A stretch of DNA of 17,222 nucleotides, taken from Desulfobacca acetoxidans. Its GTDB lineage: Bacteria > Desulfobacterota > Desulfobaccia > Desulfobaccales > 0-14-0-80-60-11. How positions within the stretch are numbered: the first letter of the stretch is position 1; each line of letters opens with the position of its first letter. Shown here in pieces: positions 5,852 through 14,649 of this stretch. Position numbers and translations under genes: made by a program. The stretch spans positions 1 through 17,222 of the forward strand of contig DZCR01000061.1 of assembly GCA_022736495.1 (NCBI GenBank). The letters are read 5' to 3'. The notes below the pieces were generated by a model that was not told the origin of the DNA, did no database searches, and was given only the letters and a program-made list of their open reading frames with translations.

Positions 5852-7921
5852 ATGGCGAAAGATTTGTTGTTGGAGATTGGCACTGAAGAGATTCCGGCCC
5901 GTTTTCTCCCGCCGGTGTTAGAGGAGATGACAGCGTCTTTCCGCAAGATGCTGGACGCCGAACGCATCGGGGTGGGGGAGATCCTTACCTGGGGCACGCC
6001 CCGGCGCCTGGCGCTGGTGGCCCGGGAGGTTGCCGCCTCCCAGGCCGAAGTCACCCAGGAGATCATCGGTCCTCCCAAGGCGGTGGCGGTGGACGCCGCC
6101 GGCAAACCTACCCCGGCGGCTGTGGGCTTCGCCCGGACCCAGGGCGTGGCAGTCTCCGACCTCGTCGAAGTGGATACGCCCCGAGGGATCTATCTGGCGG
6201 TGAGCAAGTCCACCACAGGGCGGCCCACCTTTGAGCGCCTGCCGGAACTTTTGCCCGGGTTTATCCTGGGACTGAGCTTCCCCAAGTCCATGCACTGGGG
6301 CGCCGAAACTATCACCTTTGCCCGGCCCATCCAGTGGATTTTGGCCCGCTTCGGCGGTGCGGTGATCCCCTTTGAACTGGGGGATGTGGTCAGCGGCGGG
6401 GTGACTTACGGCCACCGTTTTCTGGCCCCCCAGGCTATAGAGGTGGCCGACGCCCAGGCTTATGTCGCGGCCCTCAATCAGGCCAAGGTCATTGTGGATC
6501 CGGCCGAACGCCGGGCCTTGTTGGCGGAGGAGTTAACCCAAGCCGCCGCCGGGGTGAACGGTGAGGTGGTGCCCAATCCCGGCTTGCTGGAAGAAAACAC
6601 CTTTCTGGTGGAATATCCTTCCGTGGTGGTGGGAAATTTCGAAGACAAATTTCTGGTTCTGCCCGACGAAGTCCTTATTACCTCCATGCGGGAGCACCAG
6701 CGCTATTTCTCTTTAAGAGGCGCCGATGGGCGCCTTTTGCCCCATTTCATCGCGGTAAACAACACCCTGACCCGGGACCCCAACGTGGTGCGCCAGGGGC
6801 ATGAACGCGTTATCCGGGCCCGGCTCTCCGACGCCAAGTTTTTCTACCAGGAAGATGCCAAGGTGCCTCTGGGAAACCGGGTGGACGCCCTGAAAGGGGT
6901 GGTGTTCCACTCCCTCCTGGGAACCTCGTATGAGAAGATGGAGCGCTTCCGGCAACTGGCTGCGGCACTCGCCGGGCACCTGGCCCCGGAACTTACGGAG
7001 CGGGTGCAGCGGGCCGCCACCCTGTGCAAGGCCGACATCACCACGGAAATGGTAGGGGAATTCCCCAGCCTCCAGGGGGTGATGGGCCGCATCTATGCGG
7101 GCTTAAGCGGCGAGCCCCCGGAAGTGGCCGAGGCCTTGTTTACCCATTACCTGCCGCGCCATGCCGATGACGAGCTGCCGCCGGATCAGATTGGCGCCCT
7201 GGTCGGTCTGGCGGATCGCCTGGACACCATCTGCGGCTGCTTCGGGGTGGGCTTAAGCCCTACGGGCACCGCCGACCCCTATGGCCTGCGGCGCCATGCC
7301 TTGGCCGTCATCCGTATCCTGCGCAGCCAGAAATTGCACCTGGATCTGGTGGAAGCGGTGACATCGGCCCTGGAACTGTTAAATGGTAAGATCAACCGCA
7401 CTAAGGAGGAAACGGCCCTGGAGGTCCTGGACTTCTTCCAGACCCGGTTGCAGCACCTCCTCTTAACGGAAGGTTTTGACCATGAGACCATCACCGCAGT
7501 TCTGGCTGCGGGCTGCCGGGATGTGGTGGACGCGGCAGACAAGGTGCGGGCCCTGCACGAATTCCGGCAGAGCCCGGAGTTTCCCTCCCTGGCCCTGGCC
7601 TTTAAACGGGTCATCAATATCGCCCAGGCAGCCGAGGCCGGCGAGGTTGATACCGCCATCTTCCAATATGGAGAAGAGAACATCCTGTTTCAGTCCACGA
7701 AATTGATGGAGGAGCAGGTGACCCAGGCCCTGGAGCAGCGGGATTATGCCGGGGTGTGTCGGGCTCTGGCCAGTCTTAAAGGTCCGGTGGACGCCTTCTT
7801 CGATAAAGTCCTGGTGATGGCTGAGGATCCTAATCTGCGCCGCAACCGCCTGGCCTTGCTGGTCCGTATCAGCCGGACTTTCCTGAAAATGGCCGATTTC
7901 TCTAAAATTACGGCGTCATAA
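5852..7921 (+). CDS. glyS: Glycyl-tRNA synthetase beta subunit
   Basis: A 689-residue beta subunit, the usual size, which binds tRNA-Gly and supports the alpha-subunit active site. It opens with the family signature LLLEIGTEEIPARFLPP. The middle holds the HD-like region (about 433-493) with LADRLDTICGCFGVGLSPTGTADPYGLRRHA, a strongly conserved block. The C-terminal part (about 560-665) is the DALR-type anticodon-binding domain, with PVDAFFDKVLVMAEDPNLRRNRLALL near the end. GAGG lies about eight bases before ATG 5852. It is co-transcribed with glyQ, and ftsY begins two bases after its stop. Confidence 0.97.
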   Translation: MAKDLLLEIGTEEIPARFLPPVLEEMTASFRKMLDAERIGVGEILTWGTPRRLALVAREVAASQAEVTQEIIGPPKAVAVDAAGKPTPAAVGFARTQGVAVSDLVEVDTPRGIYLAVSKSTTGRPTFERLPELLPGFILGLSFPKSMHWGAETITFARPIQWILARFGGAVIPFELGDVVSGGVTYGHRFLAPQAIEVADAQAYVAALNQAKVIVDPAERRALLAEELTQAAAGVNGEVVPNPGLLEENTFLVEYPSVVVGNFEDKFLVLPDEVLITSMREHQRYFSLRGADGRLLPHFIAVNNTLTRDPNVVRQGHERVIRARLSDAKFFYQEDAKVPLGNRVDALKGVVFHSLLGTSYEKMERFRQLAAALAGHLAPELTERVQRAATLCKADITTEMVGEFPSLQGVMGRIYAGLSGEPPEVAEALFTHYLPRHADDELPPDQIGALVGLADRLDTICGCFGVGLSPTGTADPYGLRRHALAVIRILRSQKLHLDLVEAVTSALELLNGKINRTKEETALEVLDFFQTRLQHLLLTEGFDHETITAVLAAGCRDVVDAADKVRALHEFRQSPEFPSLALAFKRVINIAQAAEAGEVDTAIFQYGEENILFQSTKLMEEQVTQALEQRDYAGVCRALASLKGPVDAFFDKVLVMAEDPNLRRNRLALLVRISRTFLKMADFSKITAS

Positions 7922-7923
7922 CG

Positions 7924-9276
7924 ATGCGCCGCTGGTTTCGCCGCAAGGGCAAGGATCAAGACCGGGAGGAGGGGCTCGAAGAAGCTCCCGTGGAGGAGAC
8001 TGCGCCGGAGTCCGAGGCACCCTCGGATTTACCGGAAGCCGGAGCCGAGGTGATCGGGGAGCCCGAACCGGAGGCCCCCGAGATTTCTCCTTTTGAGCCG
8101 GAAGTGGCAGCCGAGACTGAGGCTACGCCTGAACGCCGCGGTTTCTTCCGCCGCTTTCGTCGGGAAGCGCCAGAAGAAGCCCTCGCGCCGGAGGAAGCGG
8201 TTTCCCCTGGCGATCTTCCAGACGAGATGCCTTCCGAAGCCCTCACGACCCCAGAAGTCCCCATACCACCGCCCGTCCAGGCCGCTCCCGAAGAAGTGGA
8301 ACCGATCTCCCAGGAAACCTTGGCAGCCGAGGACCTGGAACTCCCCGGGGAAGTGACCGAAGCCGTCCGCCGCCAGCGGTTTAAGCGTCTGCGGGAACGG
8401 CTGCAACGCACCCGGGAGGCGTTTAGCGGCAGGCTGGACCGGTTGTTCAAAGGTCGCAAGGTCGTCGACGCCGAACTTCTGGATGAACTTGAGGAATTGT
8501 TGATTACTGCCGATTTAGGGGTAGACACCAGCCTCTTTTTGATCCAGGCGTTGCAGGACAAACTGCGGCGTCGGGAACTGGGGGACGTGGAACGGCTCAA
8601 AGCCGCGCTCAAGGCGGAGATGATCACCCTGCTGACGGCCCCTGACCAAGAGGAAGTGAGGGCCCATCCCAGGGTGGTGCTGCTGGTGGGGGTCAACGGC
8701 GTGGGCAAGACCACCACCCTGGCCAAGCTGGCCTACCGGGACCGCCGCCAGGGGCTGATCCCCCTGTTGGTGGCCGGGGATACTTTCCGGGCCGCGGCGG
8801 TGGAGCAGTTGGAGATTTGGGGCGAGCGTGTGGGCGCCCCAGTGGTCAAACAAAAGACCGGGGCCGACCCGGCCGCAGTAGTTTTCGACGGCCTGGCCGC
8901 GGCCGCGGCCCGGGGGGTGGATACGGTTTACGTGGACACCGCGGGCCGGCTCCACACCAAGGTCAACCTGATGGAGGAGTTGAAAAAGATTCACCGCACC
9001 GCGGCCAAGAAAATTCCCGGCGCACCGCATGAGGTGCTCCTGGTCCTGGACGCCACCACCGGGCAGAACGCCTTGAATCAGGCCCGGTTATTTCACGAAG
9101 CCGTGGGGGTCACAGGCCTTATCCTCACCAAAATGGATGGCACCGCCAAGGGGGGGGTGGCCCTGGCAGTGGTCCATGAGACCGGCATACCGCTGCGCTT
9201 CATCGGGGTGGGGGAGGCCATGGAAGATCTGCGGCCTTTTGACGCCGAAGGCTTTGTGGAAGCAATCCTGGAATAA
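7924..9276 (+). CDS. ftsY: Signal recognition particle receptor FtsY
   Basis: A 450-residue SRP GTPase that receives ribosome-nascent chain complexes at the inner membrane and delivers them to the Sec translocon. Residues 1-145 are an acidic, Pro/Glu-rich A domain. The N domain spans about 150-240 and the G domain 250-450. GTPase motifs: GVNGVGKTT (256-264), GDTFRAAA (285-292), DTAGR (338-342), TKMD (402-405) and GVGEAMEDLRPFD at the closing loop. Basic-aromatic patches occur at the extreme N-terminus (RRWFRRKGK), at 71-80 (RRGFFRRFRR) and just before the N domain, likely membrane contacts. The start lies two bases after glyS with no Shine-Dalgarno sequence, so translational coupling to glyS is likely. 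Confidence 0.97.
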   Translation: MRRWFRRKGKDQDREEGLEEAPVEETAPESEAPSDLPEAGAEVIGEPEPEAPEISPFEPEVAAETEATPERRGFFRRFRREAPEEALAPEEAVSPGDLPDEMPSEALTTPEVPIPPPVQAAPEEVEPISQETLAAEDLELPGEVTEAVRRQRFKRLRERLQRTREAFSGRLDRLFKGRKVVDAELLDELEELLITADLGVDTSLFLIQALQDKLRRRELGDVERLKAALKAEMITLLTAPDQEEVRAHPRVVLLVGVNGVGKTTTLAKLAYRDRRQGLIPLLVAGDTFRAAAVEQLEIWGERVGAPVVKQKTGADPAAVVFDGLAAAAARGVDTVYVDTAGRLHTKVNLMEELKKIHRTAAKKIPGAPHEVLLVLDATTGQNALNQARLFHEAVGVTGLILTKMDGTAKGGVALAVVHETGIPLRFIGVGEAMEDLRPFDAEGFVEAILE

Positions 9277-9359
9277 AGGAAGGGTCGCCGGGAAATCATG
9301 ATCCATGGTCCAGGCAAGCGTAATGGATTGAGGTCTTGGCCGAGAAAATTTCAATGCTA

Positions 9360-9380
9360 GATATTTTATGTTAAAATATC
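9360..9380. repeat. Perfect AT-rich inverted repeat in the ftsY-vanZ gap
   Basis: GATATTTTA (9360-9368) and TAAAATATC (9372-9380) are perfect complements around a 3-base TGT loop. A T run follows at 9392-9397, too far downstream for a classical terminator. It may be an operator for a dimeric regulator or a weak ftsY terminator. The 233-base gap (9277-9509) is otherwise AT-rich and without a gene that I can see. Confidence 0.6.
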
Positions 9381-9509
9381 AAGAGCTTATCTTTTTTGCT
9401 AGAATTACGTTTATCACTTCCTTAATAAAATCCCGAGAAAGTGAGTCTAATTAATTTTAGGGCAACCTCGACTTCCAGGTGGCCTCGGCAGCATTGAAGG
9501 AATTTTCCT

Positions 9510-10007
9510 TTGAAGATTTTTTGGCGGGACCCATACTTTTTGCATTACTGGCTGCCCCCTATTTTGTGGGGGTTGGCGATCATCGGCATGTCGGGAGATG
9601 TTGCTTCAGCCCAGCACACCTTTGGCCTGCTGAAATGGATCCTGTCATGGTTCGTGGCCCTGAAACCGGCTCAGATTAATGCGGTCAATTTTTATCTCCG
9701 GAAAACCGGCCATGCCCTGGCTTACGGCGTGATGTACTTTCTCTGGTTCCGGGCTTTTCGGGGACACCTGGGCGCCGGTCCGGGCCGCTCTTTTCTTTAT
9801 GCCCTGGGACTTTGCCTCCTGGTGTCCATGACGGACGAGGGACACCAGGGCTTTACCAAGGCTCGAGGGGGAAGCGGTTATGATGTCCTTCTGGATCTAT
9901 TCGGCGCCAGCCTGGCGGCCCTGATCACCTTTGCGGTCTGGACGCCCCGGCCTAAGGCCGCAACCATATCCGGGGCAGACAGACGACAAACCGCCGTGCC
10001 GGAATAA
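9510..10007 (+). CDS. VanZ-family membrane protein
   Basis: A 165-residue membrane protein with about four hydrophobic segments (roughly 12-30, 65-83, 92-106, 128-143). The VanZ-like signature is clear: LRKTGHALAYGVMYFL in helix two, then TDEGHQGFTKARGGSGYDVLLDLFGA, the conserved E-x-H-Q and D-x-L-x-D positions. VanZ relatives occur in glycopeptide-resistance clusters and in many unrelated genomes; here there are no resistance genes nearby, so no resistance role is implied. The start is TTG at 9510, supported by AAGGAA at 9497-9502, seven bases upstream. It is probably a single-gene unit between ftsY and the peptidase operon. Confidence 0.85.
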   Translation: MKIFWRDPYFLHYWLPPILWGLAIIGMSGDVASAQHTFGLLKWILSWFVALKPAQINAVNFYLRKTGHALAYGVMYFLWFRAFRGHLGAGPGRSFLYALGLCLLVSMTDEGHQGFTKARGGSGYDVLLDLFGASLAALITFAVWTPRPKAATISGADRRQTAVPE

Positions 10008-10115
10008 TCTTTAGTCCGGCGCCCTTGAAATTTATCTGGGGAGAATTTAGGTTAACTAAATAATTATGCGCAATTTATTTTCTGACCCTTACCCTATTCC
10101 AAAGACAGAATCCTT

Positions 10116-11570
10116 ATGACATTCACCACAAAACGTCTGAAATTTGGCGGGACCGGCCGCAGCGGGACAGGTTGGAAGCCCGGCAGGGTTGGCCTTGGGC
10201 TGATGGCGGCTCTCCTGGCCTTCTGCTGGCTAGGCTTGAGCGCCCTCCCCTTAAAAGCGGCGGAGAATGGCAATCTCTTTGACAAGGTAGTGGAGCACAA
10301 ACTGGGCAATGGCCTTAAGGTGCTGCTCTTGCGTGAACCCCGGGCCCCCATTATTACCCTCCAGGTTTGGTATCGGGTGGGCTCCCGCAATGAATGTCTG
10401 GGTAAGACCGGCATCTCGCATCTGTGCGAGCACCTGATGTTCAAGGGAACAGCTAAGTACGGTCCCAAATATTTTTCTCAGGAAGTGCAAAAGGTAGGCG
10501 GCACGGATAACGCCTTTACTTCCAGAAATTATACCGCCTACTTTGAAACCGGCCCCAAGGACCAGTTGAAGCACTGGCTGGAGATGGAAGCAGACCGGAT
10601 GCGAGGCATCAATGTGGACCAAAAGGCCTTCGATCTCGAAAAGAAGGTGGTTATCGAAGAGCGGCGGATGCGGACCGAAGACGATCCCGGCAGCTTCATG
10701 CAGGAAGCCGCCATGGCCGCTACGTTCCAAGCGCATCCCTACCAGTGGCCCGTGATCGGTTGGCTGCACGACATCGAAAGTATCTCCCTGGAAGATTATC
10801 AGAATTACTACCACCGCTACTACCTGCCCAATAACTGCACTCTGGTGGTGGTGGGCGATATCGACCCCAAAGAAGCTCTGGCCCAAATCGAAGCGACCTT
10901 CGGCCAACTCCCGGCGGGGCCGGAGCCTCCCAAGGTGACCGCCAAGGAGCCGAAACATTATGGCCCGACCCGAGTGGAAGTGCACCGGGAGGCGCAGTTT
11001 CCATCTATCCTCATAAATTATCATGTTCCCAACTGGGAGAGTAATGACGCCTATGCTTTGGAGCTATTGGCCCGGATTCTCTCCCAGGGTCGCAGCTCCC
11101 GTCTGTATCACAATCTGGTGTATAAGCAAAAACTGGCTCTGGAGGCGGGGGCGGACTATAGCTTCGACACCATCGACCCCTTTGTGTTTTTCCTTTATGG
11201 CCAACCCATGCCGGGAAAGACCGTGGCCCAGGTAGAGGCAGCCTTGGAGGGGGAGATCAAACGGTTACAAACCGAGTTGGTGGGGGCCAAGGAACTCCTG
11301 AAGGCCAAAAATCAAGTGGCCGCCTCTTTTTATATGGCCATGGATTCCATCTTTTACCGGGCTATGCTCTTGGGAAGGACCGAGACCGTGGCCCGTTGGA
11401 CGTTGCTCAAAGAATTCGTTCCTAAGATGCAGCAGGTCACCAGTGAGCAGATCCGAGAGGTGGCCAAGAAATATTTGGTGGCCAATAACCGGGCCGTGGG
11501 GATTCTGGTCCCCATTAAGACCACTAAGGCTCCCACCGGACATTTTCGACCGGGACAAGAGATTCGCTGA
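10116..11570 (+). CDS. M16 family zinc peptidase, catalytic subunit
   Basis: A 484-residue exported insulinase-like peptidase. The N-terminal signal or anchor is a long basic region plus a hydrophobic core (about 26-48, ending ALPLKAAE), which places it in the periplasm. The inverted zinc motif HLCEH (H102, E105, H106) is intact in GISHLCEHLMFKGT. The distal zinc ligand is Glu181 or Glu182 in VVIEERR, at the expected distance of about 76 residues. The M16_C domain covers about 215-390. The C-terminal half lacks the Arg/Tyr pair that binds substrate in M16B enzymes. That pair is present in the next gene's product, so the two probably form a heterodimer. ATG 10116 has only a weak purine stretch upstream. 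Confidence 0.93.
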   Translation: MTFTTKRLKFGGTGRSGTGWKPGRVGLGLMAALLAFCWLGLSALPLKAAENGNLFDKVVEHKLGNGLKVLLLREPRAPIITLQVWYRVGSRNECLGKTGISHLCEHLMFKGTAKYGPKYFSQEVQKVGGTDNAFTSRNYTAYFETGPKDQLKHWLEMEADRMRGINVDQKAFDLEKKVVIEERRMRTEDDPGSFMQEAAMAATFQAHPYQWPVIGWLHDIESISLEDYQNYYHRYYLPNNCTLVVVGDIDPKEALAQIEATFGQLPAGPEPPKVTAKEPKHYGPTRVEVHREAQFPSILINYHVPNWESNDAYALELLARILSQGRSSRLYHNLVYKQKLALEAGADYSFDTIDPFVFFLYGQPMPGKTVAQVEAALEGEIKRLQTELVGAKELLKAKNQVAASFYMAMDSIFYRAMLLGRTETVARWTLLKEFVPKMQQVTSEQIREVAKKYLVANNRAVGILVPIKTTKAPTGHFRPGQEIR

Positions 11571-11571
11571 T

Positions 11572-11589
11572 CCCGGACGCTAGTTCGGG
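11572..11589 (+). other. Small hairpin between the two M16 genes
   Basis: CCCGGAC (11572-11578) pairs with GTTCGGG (11583-11589), 7 bp including one G-T, around a GCTA loop. There is no T run, so it is not a classical terminator. It lies directly after the first M16 stop and could stabilise or tune the downstream message. Confidence 0.4.
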
Positions 11590-11613
11590 CTTACTCTATC
11601 AGGCGCAGGCGCG

Positions 11614-13020
11614 ATGGTGACAAAAGTGTTCAAACGCTTTACCTGGGTGGTTATCGGAGTTTTCCTTTTAAGCAGTGCAGCTCTGGCGGCGCCGGAGACC
11701 CCGGTGCTGGGAAGCCGGGCGAAACTGCCCAACAATCTGGTGTGGCTCTTTTCCCAGCAGAGCGAACTTCCTCTGGTGACCCTGGAACTTATTATCAAGG
11801 CGGGGACGCTAGAAGAACCTCCAGGGAAAGAGGGTCTGGCCAACCTGACCGCCTCGCTGCTGCTCAACGGCACCAAATCCCGCCCCTCGGCCAAGATTGC
11901 CGAAGAACTGGATTTTATGGGGGCGCGTCTTGGAGCCGCGGGAGGTGATGATTTTGCCACGGTGAGTCTGACCGTTTTAAAGAAGGATTTGGGGCCGGCC
12001 CTGGACCTATTCAAGGATATTTTGCTGAACCCCACCTTTCCAGTGGCGGAAATGCAAAGGAAAGTGAGCCAGTTTAAGGCGGCGCTGGCCAGCGAAGAGG
12101 ATGAGCCCATGGTGGTAGCCTCCCGGGCCTTTGCCAAGAATCTCTATGGCTCCTTTCCTTATGCCCATCCGGTGGTGGGCACGCCCCAGGGGCTGTCGGC
12201 CATCACCCGGAACGACCTGGTGGAATTCCACCGGAAATACTATCGCCCTAATAATGCTATACTTTCTCTGGTGGGGGACTTGACCCCGGCAGAGGCCCAG
12301 CAGTGGGTGACCAAAACCTTCGGGGCCTGGGCCGCGGCGCCGATCCCGGCGGCCAAACTGCCCCCCATTCCGCCCCTGACGCAGCGCCACGAGGTGGTAA
12401 TCGATAAAGATATCAGCCAGGCCAATATCGTCCTGGGTAATCTGGGAATCGCCCGCGATAATCCGGATTTTTACGCCTTCCAGGTGATGAATTACATCCT
12501 GGGGGGTGGAGGGTTTTCCTCCCGGCTGATGGACGATATCCGGGTAAACCGCGGGTTGGCCTATAGCGTCTCCAGTTCCTTTGCGCCGGGGCTGGAACCC
12601 GGTCCCTTTGCGGTGACGCTGGAGACCAAGAACGCCACCGCCGGTGAGGCCATCAATCAGGTAGTTGGTCAGCTGCGGAGTATCAAGACGAAGCCGGTGA
12701 CGGACGATGAGTTGAAAGATGCCAAGTCCTACCTGATTGGCAGTTTTTCTCGCAAGATGGACTCCATGTCCAAACGCGCCTGGCTCTTGGGTTATGTGGA
12801 GGTCTACGGCCTTGGTTTGGATTACCCCTGGCGCTACCCGGAACTCATCCAGCACCTGGCGCCCGCCGATATTCAGCAAGTTGCCGACAAGTATATCCAT
12901 CCCGATAAATATCTTCTGGTAGTTGTGGGGAAAAAGTCTGCCATGACTTCCCTGCCGGGTCCAGCGCCCAGCCAGAAAAAAGAGGAGAAGAAAGATGAAA
13001 AAACGCAGCCTCATAATTAG
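11614..13020 (+). CDS. M16 family peptidase-like protein, non-catalytic partner
   Basis: A 468-residue exported M16 homologue. The signal peptide ends at LLSSAALAA (about residue 26). The zinc motif is destroyed: where HxxEH is expected the sequence is GLANLTASLL, so N77, A80 and S81 replace the two His and the Glu. The C-terminal half keeps the substrate-binding pair typical of M16B proteins, in SSRLMDDIRVNRGLAYSVSSSF (R310, Y317), and a Gly-rich loop (ILGGGG). This division of labour with the upstream zinc-bearing gene matches known heterodimeric M16B enzymes such as the Sphingomonas A1 pair. The tail is Lys/Glu-rich because it overlaps the ribosome-binding site and first codons of the protease gene downstream (26-base overlap). 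Confidence 0.92.
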   Translation: MVTKVFKRFTWVVIGVFLLSSAALAAPETPVLGSRAKLPNNLVWLFSQQSELPLVTLELIIKAGTLEEPPGKEGLANLTASLLLNGTKSRPSAKIAEELDFMGARLGAAGGDDFATVSLTVLKKDLGPALDLFKDILLNPTFPVAEMQRKVSQFKAALASEEDEPMVVASRAFAKNLYGSFPYAHPVVGTPQGLSAITRNDLVEFHRKYYRPNNAILSLVGDLTPAEAQQWVTKTFGAWAAAPIPAAKLPPIPPLTQRHEVVIDKDISQANIVLGNLGIARDNPDFYAFQVMNYILGGGGFSSRLMDDIRVNRGLAYSVSSSFAPGLEPGPFAVTLETKNATAGEAINQVVGQLRSIKTKPVTDDELKDAKSYLIGSFSRKMDSMSKRAWLLGYVEVYGLGLDYPWRYPELIQHLAPADIQQVADKYIHPDKYLLVVVGKKSAMTSLPGPAPSQKKEEKKDEKTQPHN

Positions 13021-14521
13021 CCTGATCTTGATTGGCGCCCTGTTGGGTCTGGGCCCCTTAAGTCCGACGGCGCAGCCGTCATGGGCCCAAGCACAGGCGC
13101 CAGTTCCAGCGCCAACCCCTACCTCTTTGGCCCCGGATACCTTTGCCAAATTGGCCAAACAGGTTTCGGGGGCCGTGGTCAATATCAGCACGGAGAAAGT
13201 GGTCAAGAACCAGATGCAGGAATATTTTGGCCCGGGCCAACAGCAACAGCAACAGGGACGGAGACCGGGACCGGGACCGCAGTTTGGACCGGAAGGTCCC
13301 TTTGGGCCCGAAGGGCCGTTCCGGGATTTCCGGGATTTCTTTGACAAATTCTTCGGGCAGATGCCCAAGAGCTTCAAGACCCGCAGCCTGGGTTCCGGCT
13401 TTATCATTGACCCCAAAGGCTATGTTGTGACCAATAACCACGTGGTGGAAGGCGCAGAAAAGATCAAGGTCATTTTAGTGGGCGGTAAAGAATACCAGGC
13501 CACCATCAAGGGTCGGGACCCCAAGACCGACCTGGCCTTGATCCAGATCGTCAATCCGCCTGCGGACCTGCCCTTTCTCAAGCTGGGAGATTCCGACGCC
13601 ATGCAGGTGGGAGATTGGGTCTTGGCCGTGGGCAACCCCTTTGGCCTGGGGCATACTGTCACCCAGGGAATCATCAGCGCCAAAGGCCGGGTGATCGGCG
13701 CCGGCCCTTATGACAACTTCCTCCAGACCGACGCCTCCATCAACCCGGGGAATAGCGGCGGGCCACTGCTCAACCTGCAAGGCGAGGTGATCGGCATCAA
13801 CACCGCGATTTTGGCCAGCGGCCAGGGCATCGGGTTTGCCACCCCCAGTAATATCGCCCAGTTCGTGATCCCTCAGTTACGGGAAAAGGGCAAAGTGATC
13901 CGGGGGATGATCGGGGTCCAGGTCCAGAATATCACCCCGGAATTGGCCAAATCCTTCGGCATGTCTGAACCGAAAGGCGCCTTGGTGGCCGAGGTCAACC
14001 CCGGATCACCGGCGGCCAAAGCCGGTATCGAACGGGGTGATATTATCATTGAGTTTAATGGCCATCCCATCCATGAAATGAATGAATTGCCCCGGATGGT
14101 GGCGGACACGGCCCCGGGAGCCAAGGCTACCCTCAAGGTCCTGCGCAATGGCCAGGAGAAAACTTTGCACTTGACCATCGTGGAACTTACCGAAGCACAA
14201 CAGGCTCAGGGCAAAGAAGAGCATGGGGGTGAAAAAACTCCCTTGGGCTTAGAGGTCCAGAACCTGGATCCAAACCTGGCCCGGCAGTTCCGCCTCCGGG
14301 ACAATCGGGGGGTGGTGGTGGTTCAGGTGGAGTCCGGGAGTCCGGCGGCTGAGGCCGGTATCCGCGCCGGAGACATGATCCTGGAAGTGGGCGGCAACGT
14401 GGTCAGCACGGTCAAAGACTATGGTGCAGCCATTGCCAAGGTGAAGAAAGGCAGTGTGGCCCGGTTCCTGATTAAGCGTATGGGCCGCACCCTCTACCTG
14501 ACGGTGGAAGTGCCGAAATAA
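12995..14521 (+). CDS. HtrA/DegP-family periplasmic serine protease with two PDZ domains
   Basis: A 508-residue periplasmic protease/chaperone for misfolded envelope proteins. A signal peptide covers about 1-32 (cleavage near PSWAQA). The trypsin-like domain (about 50-290) has the full catalytic triad: H149 in TNNHVV, D179 in KTDLAL and S254 in GNSGGP. Two PDZ domains follow at about 300-395 and 410-505, as in DegP/DegQ rather than DegS. Between residues 78 and 122 is an unusual low-complexity loop: a Gln run, then GPEGPFGPEGPF and RDFRDFFDKFF, corresponding to the variable LA loop. GAGGAGAAG lies a few bases before ATG 12995. It overlaps the second M16 gene, so all three proteases are probably one operon. 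Confidence 0.95.
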   Translation: MKKRSLIISLILIGALLGLGPLSPTAQPSWAQAQAPVPAPTPTSLAPDTFAKLAKQVSGAVVNISTEKVVKNQMQEYFGPGQQQQQQGRRPGPGPQFGPEGPFGPEGPFRDFRDFFDKFFGQMPKSFKTRSLGSGFIIDPKGYVVTNNHVVEGAEKIKVILVGGKEYQATIKGRDPKTDLALIQIVNPPADLPFLKLGDSDAMQVGDWVLAVGNPFGLGHTVTQGIISAKGRVIGAGPYDNFLQTDASINPGNSGGPLLNLQGEVIGINTAILASGQGIGFATPSNIAQFVIPQLREKGKVIRGMIGVQVQNITPELAKSFGMSEPKGALVAEVNPGSPAAKAGIERGDIIIEFNGHPIHEMNELPRMVADTAPGAKATLKVLRNGQEKTLHLTIVELTEAQQAQGKEEHGGEKTPLGLEVQNLDPNLARQFRLRDNRGVVVVQVESGSPAAEAGIRAGDMILEVGGNVVSTVKDYGAAIAKVKKGSVARFLIKRMGRTLYLTVEVPK

Positions 14522-14562
14522 CCGATTCCCCAGTCCGGGATGAGTGTTGCTAGTGATTAAGG

Positions 14563-14590
14563 GAGGGGCGGATGAACCGCCCCTCTTCTG
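14563..14590 (+). terminator. Terminator of the protease operon
   Basis: GAGGGGCGG (14563-14571) and CCGCCCCTC (14577-14585) form a perfect 9-bp GC-rich stem with a 5-base loop, 42 bases after the htrA stop. The tail TTCTGCTT is only moderately T-rich, so termination may be partial or Rho-aided. Confidence 0.65.
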
Positions 14591-14649
14591 CTTGGTGCGC
14601 CCGGCAGAGAAAAACTGTTAGCCGGTCTGCAAGGTGTTTATCGCGGGGA

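Noticed and set aside
9510..10007. VanZ as a sign of glycopeptide resistance
   Set aside because: VanZ-fold proteins are widespread, and no vanH/A/X-like or regulator genes are nearby.
12007..13416. 469-codon open frame on the minus strand
   Set aside because: It lies opposite the second M16 gene and htrA, which both have full family motifs. It has no recognisable domain, so it is a GC-rich antisense shadow.
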